Source: CAVUFH01 sp963740835 (lineage in GTDB: Bacteria; Actinomycetota; Acidimicrobiia; IMCC26256; PALSA-610). Taken from it: a DNA stretch of 64,000 nucleotides. Positions 1 to 8,613 of this stretch are shown here, piece by piece. The position numbers were made by a program, and so were the translations under genes. The DNA lies in contig CAVUFH010000003.1 of the NCBI GenBank assembly GCA_963740835.1, positions 1,240,001-1,304,000 on the forward strand, given 5' to 3'. How positions within the stretch are numbered: the first letter of the stretch is position 1; the number at the start of each line of letters is the position of its first letter. A model generated the notes under the pieces. It saw nothing but the letters and a program-made list of their open reading frames with translations, had not been told where the DNA came from and ran no database searches.

Positions 1-1147
1 CGGGCGCGCCGCTTGCGGCGCGCGGCACCGTGGGGCCGCCGAGCGCGTCGACGCCCCAGTACTCGAAGCGCCACTCGGCGACGTCGAGCCCGGCCATCTC
101 GACCCGCGTCACGAAGATCGCCGCGGTTGCCTTCGCCTTTTCGTACGCGTCGGGCCACGAGAACGCGACGCGCGCTTCGCCCGACCAACCCGCATGGTGT
201 GCGAGCAGCAACTTGTAGGTGTCGGTGGCGGGCGAGCCGCGCACGTCGGTGATCTCGACGCGGTCGCCGGACCGATCGGTGAACCGCGCGGAGGTGAAGT
301 CGGCGACGACATCGGGCGCGAGGTAACGCGCGGGGTCGTGCACTTCGTAGAGCAGCTGGTGGCGCAAGGTGTCGGTCGAGACGCGTCCACCAGAACCCGC
401 CGGCTTCCGGATGGTGGCGTGGCCGTCGGTGGTCACATCCGCGATCGGATAGGGCAGATCCCACGGATGCGGCAACGCCCACCAATCGCCGGAGTAGTTG
501 CCGCCGAGGCTCTGGCCCGAGCACTCGAGGAGGTGCCCGACGACGATGCCCGTGGCCAACCGGTCCCAGTCGTCCCACGCCCAACCATGTTCGTACGCGA
601 GCGGCGCGAGGAACAGCGACGCGTCGGCGACGCGTCCGGTGATGACGATGTCGGCGCCCTCCGCGAGCGCATCGGCGATCGGACGCGCACCGAGATACGC
701 GGAAGCGAACACGGGCGGCGCGGGGAGCGCCTCGAACGGTTCGCCGGTGTCGAGGTGCGCGAACGATTCGCCGTCGGTGTGGAGCGCACCGAGGCGCGGG
801 AGCAAGTCGTCACCGACCACGGTCGCGATGGTGATGCCGGTGACGCCGAGCGCGCGTGCCGTGTCGATGGCCGCGCGTGCCGCCGCCGCCGGGTTGATTC
901 CTCCGGCGTTGGTGATGACCTTCGTGCGACCGTCGGCGATGAACGGCAGCGCCCGCGTCAGGTACGCGGGAAGGTCGCGCGTGTAGCCCCGGGTCTCGTC
1001 GCGTTGCCGGTCCTTCTGCAGGATCGCGAGCGTGAGCTCCGCGAGCGCCTCGAGGCACAGGTAGTCGACGCCGTCGGCGAGGAGGGCGTCCGCGGCGGAC
1101 GGGGTGTCGCCGTAGAACCCCTGGCCTCCGGCAACCGAAACGATCAC
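1..1147 (-). CDS. Acyclic terpene utilisation AtuA-like protein (DUF1446), 3' part cut off
   Basis: Reading from a GTG at 1147, the frame stays open to the window edge, giving 382 residues without a stop. The N-terminus has the glycine-rich start typical of AtuA/DUF1446 proteins (VAGGQGFYGDTPSAADALL), followed by a nucleotide-fold-like pattern (KVITNAGGINP near residue 70) and IVITGRVADASLFLAP near residue 150. In the characterised atu pathway AtuA belongs to acyclic terpene degradation; the role here is inferred from family only. The GTG overlaps the TGA of the upstream amidase (GTGA), so the two are probably translated together. The C-terminal part lies outside the window. Confidence 0.75.
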   Translation of the reverse strand, partial: MIVSVAGGQGFYGDTPSAADALLADGVDYLCLEALAELTLAILQKDRQRDETRGYTRDLPAYLTRALPFIADGRTKVITNAGGINPAAAARAAIDTARALGVTGITIATVVGDDLLPRLGALHTDGESFAHLDTGEPFEALPAPPVFASAYLGARPIADALAEGADIVITGRVADASLFLAPLAYEHGWAWDDWDRLATGIVVGHLLECSGQSLGGNYSGDWWALPHPWDLPYPIADVTTDGHATIRKPAGSGGRVSTDTLRHQLLYEVHDPARYLAPDVVADFTSARFTDRSGDRVEITDVRGSPATDTYKLLLAHHAGWSGEARVAFSWPDAYEKAKATAAIFVTRVEMAGLDVAEWRFEYWGVDALGGPTVPRAASGAP

Positions 1148-2592
1148 GCGTAGAGGGGCGGCCGCCGCTCGGCCCACGGGCGTGCGCGTTCGACCTGCGC
1201 CGCGACCCGCACGAGCAGGTCTTCGCGGAACGGCGCCGCGACGAGCTGTACGCCGATCGGCAGCGACCGGTCGGTCCAGTGGGTCGGCAGCGACATCGCG
1301 GGCTGACCGGTGATGTTGAACGGCGCGGTATACGCGGCGAACGGGAGCGCACGTGCCATCGCGCGCATCGGATCGTCGGGCCGGGCGGCGACGTCGCCGA
1401 TCTCCGGCGGGGGCTCGGCCAGCGTCGGCGTCAGCAACAGGTCGAAGCCGCTCTCGGACCACCACGACACCGTCCTGCGGGTCCACTGCTGCGCCGCGTG
1501 CAGAGCCTGGATGTAGGCCCCGCCGCTGATGCCCGATGCGAGCTCGTTGTACATCCACGTCAGCGCCTCGACATCGTCGGCCGTCATCGGCCGGCCGAGC
1601 AGCGCTTCGGTATCGGTGATCACGCCCGCGAGCGACGCGAACATGATCGTCGAGAACGACTCGATGAGCGCGGCTTCGTCGAGCGCGCCCGGCGACGCGG
1701 GCTCGACCATGTGTCCGAGCGACTCGAGCAGGCGCGCCGCGTCCTCCGCGGCGGCGATGCACGCCGGGTCCGTCGGCGCGATCCCGGCGGGCGCCTCGGT
1801 GCGGATCGCGACGCGCAACCGGCCCGGATCGGCACCCACCTCCTCCAGGTACGGACGCGTGGGCGGCGGCGCGGTGTAGTAGTCGCCGCTCATGTAGCCC
1901 TGCAGCACGTCGAGGATCGCGGCGCTGTCGCGCACGCTGCGCGTCACCATGTGGCGCACGACGAGTCCGCCCCAGCCCTCGCTCTCGTCGGGGCCGAGCG
2001 AGACGCGCCCGCGTGACGGCTTGAGGCCGAAGAGCCCGCACATGCTCGCCGGGATCCGGATCGAGCCCCCGCCATCGCCGGCGTGTGCGACGGGCACCAT
2101 CCCGCTCGCCACCGCGGCGGCCGAACCGCCGCTGGAGCCGCCCGAGCTGCGCGTGACGTCCCACGGGTTGCGCGTCGGACCGTGGGCCTCGGGTTCCGCC
2201 GTCGGCATGAGCCCGAACTCGGGCGTGTTCGTCTTGCCCACGATGACGAAACCGGCCCGCTCGAGCTTCTCGAAGAGGTAGCTCGTGTGCGTCGCGACGT
2301 AACCCGCGCCCTGCAGCGCGCGGTTGCCCGCGTGGTACGGCGCGCCCGCGAGCATGCCGTCGTAGTCCTTGACGACGATCGGGACGCCACGGAACGGACC
2401 GCCGGCCGGGTCACTCGAGGCGGCCGCGGCGCGGGCCCGATCGAACAGCGGGTGGATCACCGCGTTCAGCTCGCTGTTGAGCTTCTCGACGCGTGTGATC
2501 GCGGCGTCGACGAGCTCGATCGGCGACGCGTCGCCGGTGCGCACGAGCTCGGCTTGGGCGGTGGCGTCGAGGTGTGAGAGTTCCGTGGCCAT
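1144..2592 (-). CDS. Amidase, amidase-signature (GatA-like) family
   Basis: A 482-residue amidase-signature enzyme that hydrolyses an amide bond with a Ser-cisSer-Lys triad. The triad is visible: Lys75 in PIVVKDYDG, cis-Ser153 in the signature GGSSGGSA, and nucleophile Ser177 in DGGGSIRIPAS, with the usual 24-residue spacing between the serines. Length is normal for the family. Substrate cannot be read from sequence; there are no GatB/GatC genes beside it, so a stand-alone catabolic amidase is more likely than the tRNA amidotransferase subunit. It is the first gene of a two-gene unit with the AtuA-like gene (4-base overlap). The ATG lies 9 nt after a TACCGT hexamer, suggesting a leaderless message. 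Confidence 0.85.
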   Translation of the reverse strand: MATELSHLDATAQAELVRTGDASPIELVDAAITRVEKLNSELNAVIHPLFDRARAAAASSDPAGGPFRGVPIVVKDYDGMLAGAPYHAGNRALQGAGYVATHTSYLFEKLERAGFVIVGKTNTPEFGLMPTAEPEAHGPTRNPWDVTRSSGGSSGGSAAAVASGMVPVAHAGDGGGSIRIPASMCGLFGLKPSRGRVSLGPDESEGWGGLVVRHMVTRSVRDSAAILDVLQGYMSGDYYTAPPPTRPYLEEVGADPGRLRVAIRTEAPAGIAPTDPACIAAAEDAARLLESLGHMVEPASPGALDEAALIESFSTIMFASLAGVITDTEALLGRPMTADDVEALTWMYNELASGISGGAYIQALHAAQQWTRRTVSWWSESGFDLLLTPTLAEPPPEIGDVAARPDDPMRAMARALPFAAYTAPFNITGQPAMSLPTHWTDRSLPIGVQLVAAPFREDLLVRVAAQVERARPWAERRPPLYA

Positions 2593-2601
2593 CAGCCGGG
2601 C

Positions 2602-2607
2602 ACGGTA
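2602..2607 (-). promoter_or_regulatory. Predicted -10 (TACCGT) of the amidase gene
   Basis: The hexamer TACCGT on the minus strand ends 9 nt before the amidase ATG, with no Shine-Dalgarno sequence between. This fits the leaderless promoter arrangement seen repeatedly in this window. Confidence 0.45.
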
Positions 2608-2641
2608 CCGCCTCGGCTTCCAGGTCGCCGCGGTACGCGCG

Positions 2642-3652
2642 TCAGACCGCCCAGCCCCGCAGGTCGACGGCCCAGTGCTCGGTCACGTCTGCGTCGAGAT
2701 CCGGTCCGGCCGCGATGTGGAACGACTCGTGATACGCGACGGTCGGGTCGACGTGGGCCGGGTGGACGAGCACCCGGTCACCGACGCGCACCGGCGACTC
2801 GGGCGCGAACGTCATGTGCTCGTCCGAGCAAAACCACACTTCGCCCTGTTCGACGGTCGGGTTGCCGTGATCCATGCCGAGCGCCTTCAGTCCGCAGTCG
2901 GCGACCGCGTACTTCGGGCTCACGTGCACGACGGTCGCGACCAGGCGCAGCGCGGGGATGAACGGCAGTCCCAGCGACCCGTACGCCGTGTCCATCAGCG
3001 CGTACGACCCGGCCTGGATCTCGGTCGCGGCGGCGTTGATGTCGTACGTACCCGTGCCGCCCGCGGAGACGATGTCGCCACCGACCGCCGCGTGGGCCGC
3101 CGCGAGCTTGTCCATCGCGGTCGCGGTCTTCTCCTCGCGTTCCGTGCGGTCGGCGAGTCCGACCACGTGGCCTTCGTAGCCCATGACGCCGCGGACGCTG
3201 AGGCCGCGTGCACGCGCGAGGTCGGCAATCGCGCCCGCACCTTCCGGCCGGCAGCCGCACCGGGGCATCCCGACATTGACGTCGACGAGCACTTCGCGGA
3301 TCCCGTTCGCGGCCGCCGCGTCGATCGTTGCTTCGGAGTCGACCGCGACCGTCACCCGGGCGCCGGTTTCCGCCATCGCTCGCAACCGATCGGGATCCAC
3401 GGTCTGGTTGGCGAGCAGCAGGTCGGCGTCGAGACCGGCGCGCGCCATCCCCACCAGCTCGCGCGGTGTCGCGCACGTGAATCCGGTGTGCCCACGCACG
3501 GCCTGGGCGCGGGCGAGGGTCGTGCTCTTGTGCGCTTTGACATGCGGTCGCAGGCGCGCGGCCGGCAACGCCGCGCTCATCGTTTCGAGGTTGTGCGCGA
3601 GCGCGTTTGCATCGACGATCAGCGCGGGAGTAGGGAGCTCGGCGACTCGCAT
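2642..3652 (-). CDS. D-threonine aldolase-like PLP enzyme (DSD1/alanine racemase fold)
   Basis: A 336-residue fold-type III PLP enzyme. The start LPTPALIVDANALAHNL is the standard opening of this family. The Schiff-base lysine is expected in RPHVKAHKS. Near the C-terminus the metal site reads HPAHVD: an H-x-D pair. As I recall, D-threonine aldolases hold their divalent metal with His and Asp, whereas eukaryotic D-serine dehydratases use His and Cys, so the sequence favours a D-threonine-aldolase-type activity (cleavage of D-beta-hydroxy amino acids to glycine and an aldehyde). The frame is open upstream to 3841 but the extra residues are low-complexity and unlike the family, so ATG 3652 is chosen. 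Neighbouring genes give no pathway hint. Confidence 0.75.
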   Translation of the reverse strand: MRVAELPTPALIVDANALAHNLETMSAALPAARLRPHVKAHKSTTLARAQAVRGHTGFTCATPRELVGMARAGLDADLLLANQTVDPDRLRAMAETGARVTVAVDSEATIDAAAANGIREVLVDVNVGMPRCGCRPEGAGAIADLARARGLSVRGVMGYEGHVVGLADRTEREEKTATAMDKLAAAHAAVGGDIVSAGGTGTYDINAAATEIQAGSYALMDTAYGSLGLPFIPALRLVATVVHVSPKYAVADCGLKALGMDHGNPTVEQGEVWFCSDEHMTFAPESPVRVGDRVLVHPAHVDPTVAYHESFHIAAGPDLDADVTEHWAVDLRGWAV

Positions 3653-3668
3653 TCCGCGAGGATGGCAC

Positions 3669-4055
3669 GTGTCGCCGATTCCTGCCGAGGCCCGGATTCC
3701 GACCGATCGCGATTGGCACACCGATGAACTCCCGCCGCTCCCGCAGCGTGAGTTCCTGATCCCGGCCGAACGATGGGTCGAGGCGCCGGCCGCGTTGCGC
3801 ACGCTCGGGAGCGACCTCGGGATCGAGCTCGTGGCGTACAAACGCCGGATCGGCCGATATCTGCTGTGGCGAGCCGGGCCCGCGACACGCGCCGACGCGC
3901 GTTACATGGCGCTCGCGTCCGACGACCTGGACGAGCGATGGACGTTCCGGCTCACCCCCGACGGCTCCGGTTCCGGGATCGGCCCGGACGGCACGACGCA
4001 CGCGCGATTCCGGACGTGGAAGGAGGCATTGCGTGACGACACCCGAACGTCCTGA
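3669..4055 (+). CDS. Hypothetical protein (about 128 aa)
   Basis: A short open frame between the divergent aldolase and the methyltransferase, ending inside the first codons of the latter (overlap about 23 nt). I do not recognise the family. The product has a plausible soluble composition, with EFLIPAERWVEAPAALRTLG followed by a basic strand (VAYKRRIGRYLLWRAGPA), and reads like a small conserved protein, not a shadow frame. GTG 3669 is the first start after the divergent gene; later starts are possible. The overlap suggests cotranscription with the methyltransferase. Confidence 0.5.
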   Translation: MSPIPAEARIPTDRDWHTDELPPLPQREFLIPAERWVEAPAALRTLGSDLGIELVAYKRRIGRYLLWRAGPATRADARYMALASDDLDERWTFRLTPDGSGSGIGPDGTTHARFRTWKEALRDDTRTS

Positions 4056-4827
4056 CAACCCGTTCGCGGCGTCCGGCGTCGGAATGCGCTACGCCCTCGG
4101 CCGGCCGTATCACCACCCGCACACGTTGGCTCGCGCGCTGACGATGCTTGGCGCGACCGGTGTCGAGCGGGCGCTCGACGTCGCGTGCGGCACCGGAATG
4201 TCGACGCGTGCGCTCTCCGAGATCGGCGACTTCGTGATCGGTGCCGATCGTTCGCCGGAGATGCTCGCGCACGCCCGCAACAACGAAGCGTCGGCGATCG
4301 ATGGCCCGGCGTTCGTGCGCAGCGCGGCGGAGTCGCTGCCGTTCCGCGATGCGACCTTCGACGCAGTCACCGTGTGTTCCGGCATCCACTGGTTCGACCA
4401 GGAATCGTTCTTCGCAGAAGTCGCACGGTTGCTCCGCGCCGGAGGTTGGGTCGCGCTGTACGACCACTACTTCATCGGCGAGATGGTCGACGTGCCGGAG
4501 TTCCCCGCATGGAGTCGCCTCGCACTCGAGCGCTACCCACTGCCGCCGCGCAACCATCAGGTCGGTGATCCGCGTGGGGAGACGCCGGCCGGATTCGAGA
4601 AGGTCGGTGACGAGTTCTACGCCGACGACATCGAGATGACGCAGCAACAGTTCGTCGACTACCAGCTGTCGATCAGCAACTTCGTGGCCGCGGCCGAACG
4701 GGACGTACCCGTCGACTCGCTGCGCGAGTGGCTCACCGAGACGACCGCGCCGTTCTACGCGGCCTCCCCGGTGCGGTCGGTGCGCTTCCTCGGTTCGCTC
4801 ACCTGCTTGCGCCCCACGGTGGCGTGA
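4033..4827 (+). CDS. Class I SAM-dependent methyltransferase
   Basis: A 264-residue methyltransferase of the Methyltransf_11 type. Motif I is clear (ALDVACGTGMSTRALS, about residues 39-54), followed by the acidic ribose-binding strand (VIGADRSPEML) and a motif-IV-like DAVTVCSGIHWFD. The start codon is a GTG preceded by a strong AAGGAGG Shine-Dalgarno sequence located inside the end of the preceding small gene. Substrate is unknown. It lies tail-to-tail with menE, and although its fold resembles quinone methyltransferases, a separate menG is present further on, so no quinone role is assigned. Confidence 0.8.
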   Translation: MTTPERPDNPFAASGVGMRYALGRPYHHPHTLARALTMLGATGVERALDVACGTGMSTRALSEIGDFVIGADRSPEMLAHARNNEASAIDGPAFVRSAAESLPFRDATFDAVTVCSGIHWFDQESFFAEVARLLRAGGWVALYDHYFIGEMVDVPEFPAWSRLALERYPLPPRNHQVGDPRGETPAGFEKVGDEFYADDIEMTQQQFVDYQLSISNFVAAAERDVPVDSLREWLTETTAPFYAASPVRSVRFLGSLTCLRPTVA

Positions 4828-4842
4828 CCGAGGCCGGCTGCC

Positions 4843-6045
4843 CTACCGATCGGCGCGCTGGTCGCGCTCGTCGCGCAGGACGCGTCGCAGCGGCTTGCCG
4901 CCCGCGCTGCGAGGGATCTCGGTGACCAGCTGCAGCTCGCGCGGAAGTTTCGCCGCGGACAGCTGGTCGCGGCCGAACGCGCGCAGGTCCTCGAGGGACG
5001 GCGGCGTGTCCGGCTCAGCGGGAACGACGTACGCGACCACACGCTCGCCCCATTCGTCGTCCGGGGCGCCGACGACGCACACATCGCGGATTTCGGGATG
5101 GTGCGAGAGCACGCCTTCGACCTCGGTCGGGCTGACGTTCACTCCGCCGGTGATCACGACGTCCTTCTTGCGATCGACGACACGGACGACGCCGTCGTCG
5201 TCGATGATGCCGACGTCACCGGTCGCGAGCCAACCGTCGGGCGCGAGCACGGTCGCGGTCTGCGCCGGATCGAGGCGGTAACCGCGCATCACCATCGCGC
5301 CGCGCACTTCGAGCTCGCCGTCGGCCGGCGCGACCCGCGCTTCGGCGCCCGCGATCGGGCGGCCGTCGAGTGCCCAGCCGCCCCACGTCTCGGTCATCCC
5401 GTACACGTCGACGACGCGCACGCCCGCGCGTTCGGCGCACGCTCGCAGTGCCGGTGGGCACGGCGCCCCGCCGACGATCACCCGGCGGTAGTTATGGATC
5501 GGCGCGTTCGCGTCGAGCAGGCGCCGCAGCGCAGTGGGGACAACCGACACGATCGTCGCGCCTTCGGCGCGCGGTGCGCGCGCCACGCGATCGAGATCGA
5601 AGCCGTCGTGCACCGTGCAGGGAATGCCGGTGACGTACGCCCACGCGAGCACGCCGAGGCTGGCCACGTGATGGAGCGGGAGGCACGCGAGCCAGCGGTC
5701 GCTCGGGCCGGCATCGAGGCCGGCCGAGTACCCGCGCCCCATCACCTCCATGCCGGCGCGCGTGAGCTCCACGCCCTTCGGGTCGCCGGTGGTGCCGGAG
5801 GTGACCAAGATCGCGACCGTGCCGGCCGGCGCGGGCATGCCGCCGGTCAGCGCCCGCCGACCGCCGGCGTCGTGCAGGTGGGTGGGGCGCAGGCGCGCGA
5901 GCAGTCGCTCGCGCTCCGCCGCGGGTGCCGCGGGGTTCAGCGGCAGCACCGTCTCGCCGGCCTCCCACGCCGCGAACACGACGGCCCCGAGCGCGGTGCC
6001 GGTCAGCGGCGCGGCGACGACAGGGGTTTCGTCGGGGGCGGGCAC
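4843..6045 (-). CDS. menE: o-Succinylbenzoate-CoA ligase (acyl-AMP synthetase)
   Basis: A 400-residue adenylate-forming enzyme, compact as is usual for MenE, activating o-succinylbenzoate to its CoA ester. The P-loop-like motif VTSGTTGDPKG is at residues 81-91; YGMTETWGG, GWLATGDVG and the C-terminal catalytic lysine region GGKPLRRVLRD are all present. The MenE call rests on context: it is divergent from menB and close to menA, menD and menF. The start chosen is GTG 6045, 7 nt after a TAGGGT -10, with the MerR-type operator just upstream. Longer frames would put the operator inside coding sequence. Confidence 0.85.
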   Translation of the reverse strand: MPAPDETPVVAAPLTGTALGAVVFAAWEAGETVLPLNPAAPAAERERLLARLRPTHLHDAGGRRALTGGMPAPAGTVAILVTSGTTGDPKGVELTRAGMEVMGRGYSAGLDAGPSDRWLACLPLHHVASLGVLAWAYVTGIPCTVHDGFDLDRVARAPRAEGATIVSVVPTALRRLLDANAPIHNYRRVIVGGAPCPPALRACAERAGVRVVDVYGMTETWGGWALDGRPIAGAEARVAPADGELEVRGAMVMRGYRLDPAQTATVLAPDGWLATGDVGIIDDDGVVRVVDRKKDVVITGGVNVSPTEVEGVLSHHPEIRDVCVVGAPDDEWGERVVAYVVPAEPDTPPSLEDLRAFGRDQLSAAKLPRELQLVTEIPRSAGGKPLRRVLRDERDQRADR

Positions 6046-6051
6046 GGCCGC

Positions 6052-6057
6052 TACCCT
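6052..6057 (-). promoter_or_regulatory. Predicted -10 (TAGGGT) of menE
   Basis: TAGGGT on the minus strand is followed by 7 nt and then the GTG at 6045. This decides the menE start and implies a leaderless transcript. The inverted repeat at 6062-6081 lies directly upstream, in the -35/spacer region. Confidence 0.5.
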
Positions 6058-6061
6058 AACC

Positions 6062-6081
6062 GTGGGAGCAAACACTCCCAC
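6062..6081. promoter_or_regulatory. Inverted repeat in the menE/menB divergent promoter (candidate MerR operator)
   Basis: A perfect inverted repeat with 7-base arms (GTGGGAG / CTCCCAC) and a 6-base centre (CAAACA) lies between divergent menE and menB. Almost the same sequence occurs at 12988-13013, over the promoter of the MerR-family gene that heads merR-menG-menF. Two copies at functionally linked promoters, one in front of a regulator gene, make this a strong candidate for the operator of that regulator. Confidence 0.7.
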
Positions 6082-6139
6082 AATCATCGCGGCCCCGCAG
6101 CTCGAGGAAGCCCCAACGAGGAAACCCAAACGAGGAACC

Positions 6140-6988
6140 ATGGCTCACACGCTCTCGATCGCCCCCGGTGCCGAGTGGAAGCCCGCCACTCCCGACGGCT
6201 GGACCGACGTCACCTATGACACCGCCGACGGCATCGCCAAGATCACGATCTGCCGGCCCGAGGTTCGCAACGCGTTCCGGCCCCGCACCTTGTTCGAACT
6301 CCGCGATGCGTTCGAGATCGCCCGGGACGATCCCGAGGTCGGTGTGATCATCCTTACCGGCGAAGGCCCCGAGGCGTTCTGCTCCGGTGGTGACCAGCGC
6401 GTCCGCGGCGACGACGGTTACCGCGACGACAAGGGCATCGGGCGCTTGAACGTGCTCGACCTGCAAGTACAGATCCGCCGGCTGCCGAAGCCCGTGATCG
6501 CGATGGTCGCGGGTTACACGATCGGGGGCGGTCACGTGCTGCACGTCGTGTGCGACCTTACCGTCGCCGCCGACAACGCGCGCTTCGGCCAGACCGGACC
6601 GAAGGTCGGTTCGTTCGACGGTGGCTACGGCTCGGGCTTGCTCGCGCGCATGGTCGGCCAGAAGAAGGCGCGCGAGATCTGGTACCTCTGCGAGCAGTAC
6701 GACGCGCAGGACGCGGCCGGCATGGGGCTCGTCAACAAGGTCGTCCCCGTCGCCGACCTCGAGATCGAGACCGTCGCCTGGGCGCGCAGGATGCTGCAGC
6801 ATTCGCCGCTCGCGCTGCGGATGCTCAAGGCGTCGATGAACGCCGCCGACGACGGTCTCGCCGGCATCCAGCAGCTCGCCGGCGATGCCACGTTGCTCTA
6901 CTACATGACCGAGGAAGCGCAGGAAGGCAAGAACGCGTACCTCGAGAAGCGCACCCCGGACTTCGACCAGTTCCCCAAGCGCCCGTGA
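6140..6988 (+). CDS. menB: 1,4-Dihydroxy-2-naphthoyl-CoA synthase
   Basis: A 282-residue crotonase-fold enzyme that cyclises o-succinylbenzoyl-CoA to 1,4-dihydroxy-2-naphthoyl-CoA. MenB-specific features are visible: EAFCSGGDQRVRGDDGY, the oxyanion-hole helix AGYTIGGGHVLHVVCDL, and FGQTGPKVGSFDGGYGSG, followed by the C-terminal YYMTEEAQEGKNAY that closes the active site in this family. The ATG at 6140 has an AGGAACC leader. It shares the divergent promoter region with menE and is followed 13 bp later by menA, so menB-menA are probably one transcript. Confidence 0.93.
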   Translation: MAHTLSIAPGAEWKPATPDGWTDVTYDTADGIAKITICRPEVRNAFRPRTLFELRDAFEIARDDPEVGVIILTGEGPEAFCSGGDQRVRGDDGYRDDKGIGRLNVLDLQVQIRRLPKPVIAMVAGYTIGGGHVLHVVCDLTVAADNARFGQTGPKVGSFDGGYGSGLLARMVGQKKAREIWYLCEQYDAQDAAGMGLVNKVVPVADLEIETVAWARRMLQHSPLALRMLKASMNAADDGLAGIQQLAGDATLLYYMTEEAQEGKNAYLEKRTPDFDQFPKRP

Positions 6989-7001
6989 GCGCGCGCCGCT
7001 T

Positions 7002-7913
7002 GTGAGCGCGCGCCCCGCCGACTCCGGCGCGGCCGGTCCGGTGCTGTCGCCGGTGGGCAAGTGGGTGGCGGGCGCGCGCCCGAAGACGCTCGGCGCCGCG
7101 GTCTCGCCGGTGCTCGTCGGCACCGCCGCGGCCACCGCCGGCGGTCCCTTGATCTGGTGGCGGGCGCTGGCGGCGCTCGTCGTGTCGCTCGCGCTGCAGA
7201 TCGGTGTCAACTACGCCAACGACTACTCCGACGGCGTGCGCGGCACGGACCGGAACCGGCGCGGTCCGGTACGGCTGGTCGCGAGCGGGCTCGCGTCGCC
7301 GGCTGCGGTGCGCCGCGCGGCGCTGATCGCCTTCGGTATCGCGGCAGTCGTCGGCGGGGTGTTGTCGCTCGTCGTCAACCCGTGGCTGCTGCTGGTCGGC
7401 GTCGTGGCCATCGCGGCCGCGGCTACCTACACCGGGGGTCCGAAGCCGTACGGCTACATCGGGCTCGGCGAAGTGATGGTGCTCGTCTTCTTCGGCTTCG
7501 TCGCGACCGTCGGGAGTGCGTACGTGCAGCACGAGTCGGTGCCGGCAACCGCGTGGTTCGGCGCGCTCGCGGTCGGTCTCCCGGCGTGCGCGATCCTGCT
7601 CGCCAACAACGTGCGCGACGTCGACACGGATCGCCTCACCGGCAAGCGGACGCTCGCGGTCCGCATGGGCCCGGGCCGCGCCCGCCTCATGTACGTGCTC
7701 TGCATTGTCGGTGCACTGGTGGCCGTGATCGCGTGCGGCGTGCTCGAACCACCCGCGCTGATCGCGCTCGTCGCCGCGCCCCTTGCGATACGACCCGTTC
7801 AGCTCGTGCGCAACAACCACGACGCTCCGTCGTTGGTGGCCGCCCTGATCGGCACCGTGCGCTTCCAGTTGGTGCTGGCCGTCCTGCTCGCGGTCGGGCT
7901 GTGGATCGCCTAG
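7002..7913 (+). CDS. menA: 1,4-Dihydroxy-2-naphthoate polyprenyltransferase
   Basis: A 303-residue integral membrane UbiA-superfamily prenyltransferase that attaches the isoprenoid tail to 1,4-dihydroxy-2-naphthoate. The first aspartate-rich motif is NDYSDGVRGTD (about residues 73-83) and the second NNVRDVDTDRLTGKRT, both as in MenA. Multiple hydrophobic segments are evident. The GTG start follows menB by 13 bp. Its TAG stop overlaps the stop of menH on the other strand through a shared CTAG, so the two genes are tail to tail with no intervening terminator. Confidence 0.92.
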   Translation: MSARPADSGAAGPVLSPVGKWVAGARPKTLGAAVSPVLVGTAAATAGGPLIWWRALAALVVSLALQIGVNYANDYSDGVRGTDRNRRGPVRLVASGLASPAAVRRAALIAFGIAAVVGGVLSLVVNPWLLLVGVVAIAAAATYTGGPKPYGYIGLGEVMVLVFFGFVATVGSAYVQHESVPATAWFGALAVGLPACAILLANNVRDVDTDRLTGKRTLAVRMGPGRARLMYVLCIVGALVAVIACGVLEPPALIALVAAPLAIRPVQLVRNNHDAPSLVAALIGTVRFQLVLAVLLAVGLWIA

Positions 7914-8593
7914 CGTCCCTCGACGCGCTCGATCGCACGCGCGAGAGCCGCGGGCGCTTCGAGGGGGATCGCGTGCCCGGCGTCCAACTCGGTGTGTTCG
8001 GTGCCGGGCGGGAGCCGCGGCATCATCTCGAGCGCGATCGCGGTGAACTTCGCATCCTTGCGTCCGGTCACGAGGGTGATGGGTATCGCGAGTTCGGGCA
8101 GACGATCCCACAGTGGGTCCATCGCACCGGTTCCGAGGACGCGCAGGCAGTGCGCGAGGTACGCGGCGCTCAAGTTGTGCCGGTCGCCGAGGCCGGGCGC
8201 GGACGCGGGCACGGTCGCGAACATCGGTTGTGCGAGCCAGTCCCGCAGGAACGCGTCGACGCCCACGTGTTCGACCTCGTCCGCGAGGTTGGCGTCGGAT
8301 GCGAGGCGGGCGGCGCGCGCGGTTGCCTCCGCAAGCCCGGGCGACGCGCTCACCAGCACCAACCGCGTCACGAGTTCGGGGCGGTCGACGGCGAGTTGCA
8401 GACACAGCCGGCCACCCATCGAGTAGCCGACATACGTGCCACGGCCGCCGGCGTCGCCGATCGCCGCCGCCGTCGCGACGAAGGTCTCGCGTTGCGGCAC
8501 GTCCACCGCGCGCGACTCGACCGGCAGCGCGGCGCGTACCGCATCCCAAGAACTCGCGGTCTGCGTGAAGCCTGGTACGAACACGATCGGCAC
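7910..8593 (-). CDS. menH: Alpha/beta hydrolase, SHCHC synthase-like
   Basis: A 227-residue alpha/beta hydrolase. Nucleophile Ser58 sits in GYSMGGR and the catalytic histidine is His207 in DAGHAIPLE; PGFTQTASSW forms the oxyanion loop region. In the o-succinylbenzoate pathway MenH removes pyruvate from the MenD product. Assignment is by context, since many hydrolases share these motifs: it is divergent from menD by 20 bp and convergent with menA. GTG 8593 is selected because the frame upstream is the antisense of menD. Confidence 0.8.
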   Translation of the reverse strand: MPIVFVPGFTQTASSWDAVRAALPVESRAVDVPQRETFVATAAAIGDAGGRGTYVGYSMGGRLCLQLAVDRPELVTRLVLVSASPGLAEATARAARLASDANLADEVEHVGVDAFLRDWLAQPMFATVPASAPGLGDRHNLSAAYLAHCLRVLGTGAMDPLWDRLPELAIPITLVTGRKDAKFTAIALEMMPRLPPGTEHTELDAGHAIPLEAPAALARAIERVEGR

Positions 8594-8613
8594 CCGACCA
8601 TTGTGGCGGAGCG

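Noticed and set aside
3653..3841. N-terminal extension of the D-threonine aldolase-like gene
   Set aside because: The 63 extra residues are not like the family, and the standard opening of the fold begins at ATG 3652.
8599..8613. Possible degenerate MerR half-site (ATTGTGGCGGAG) between menH and menD
   Set aside because: Only one imperfect arm with an inserted base and no second arm; chance similarity cannot be excluded.
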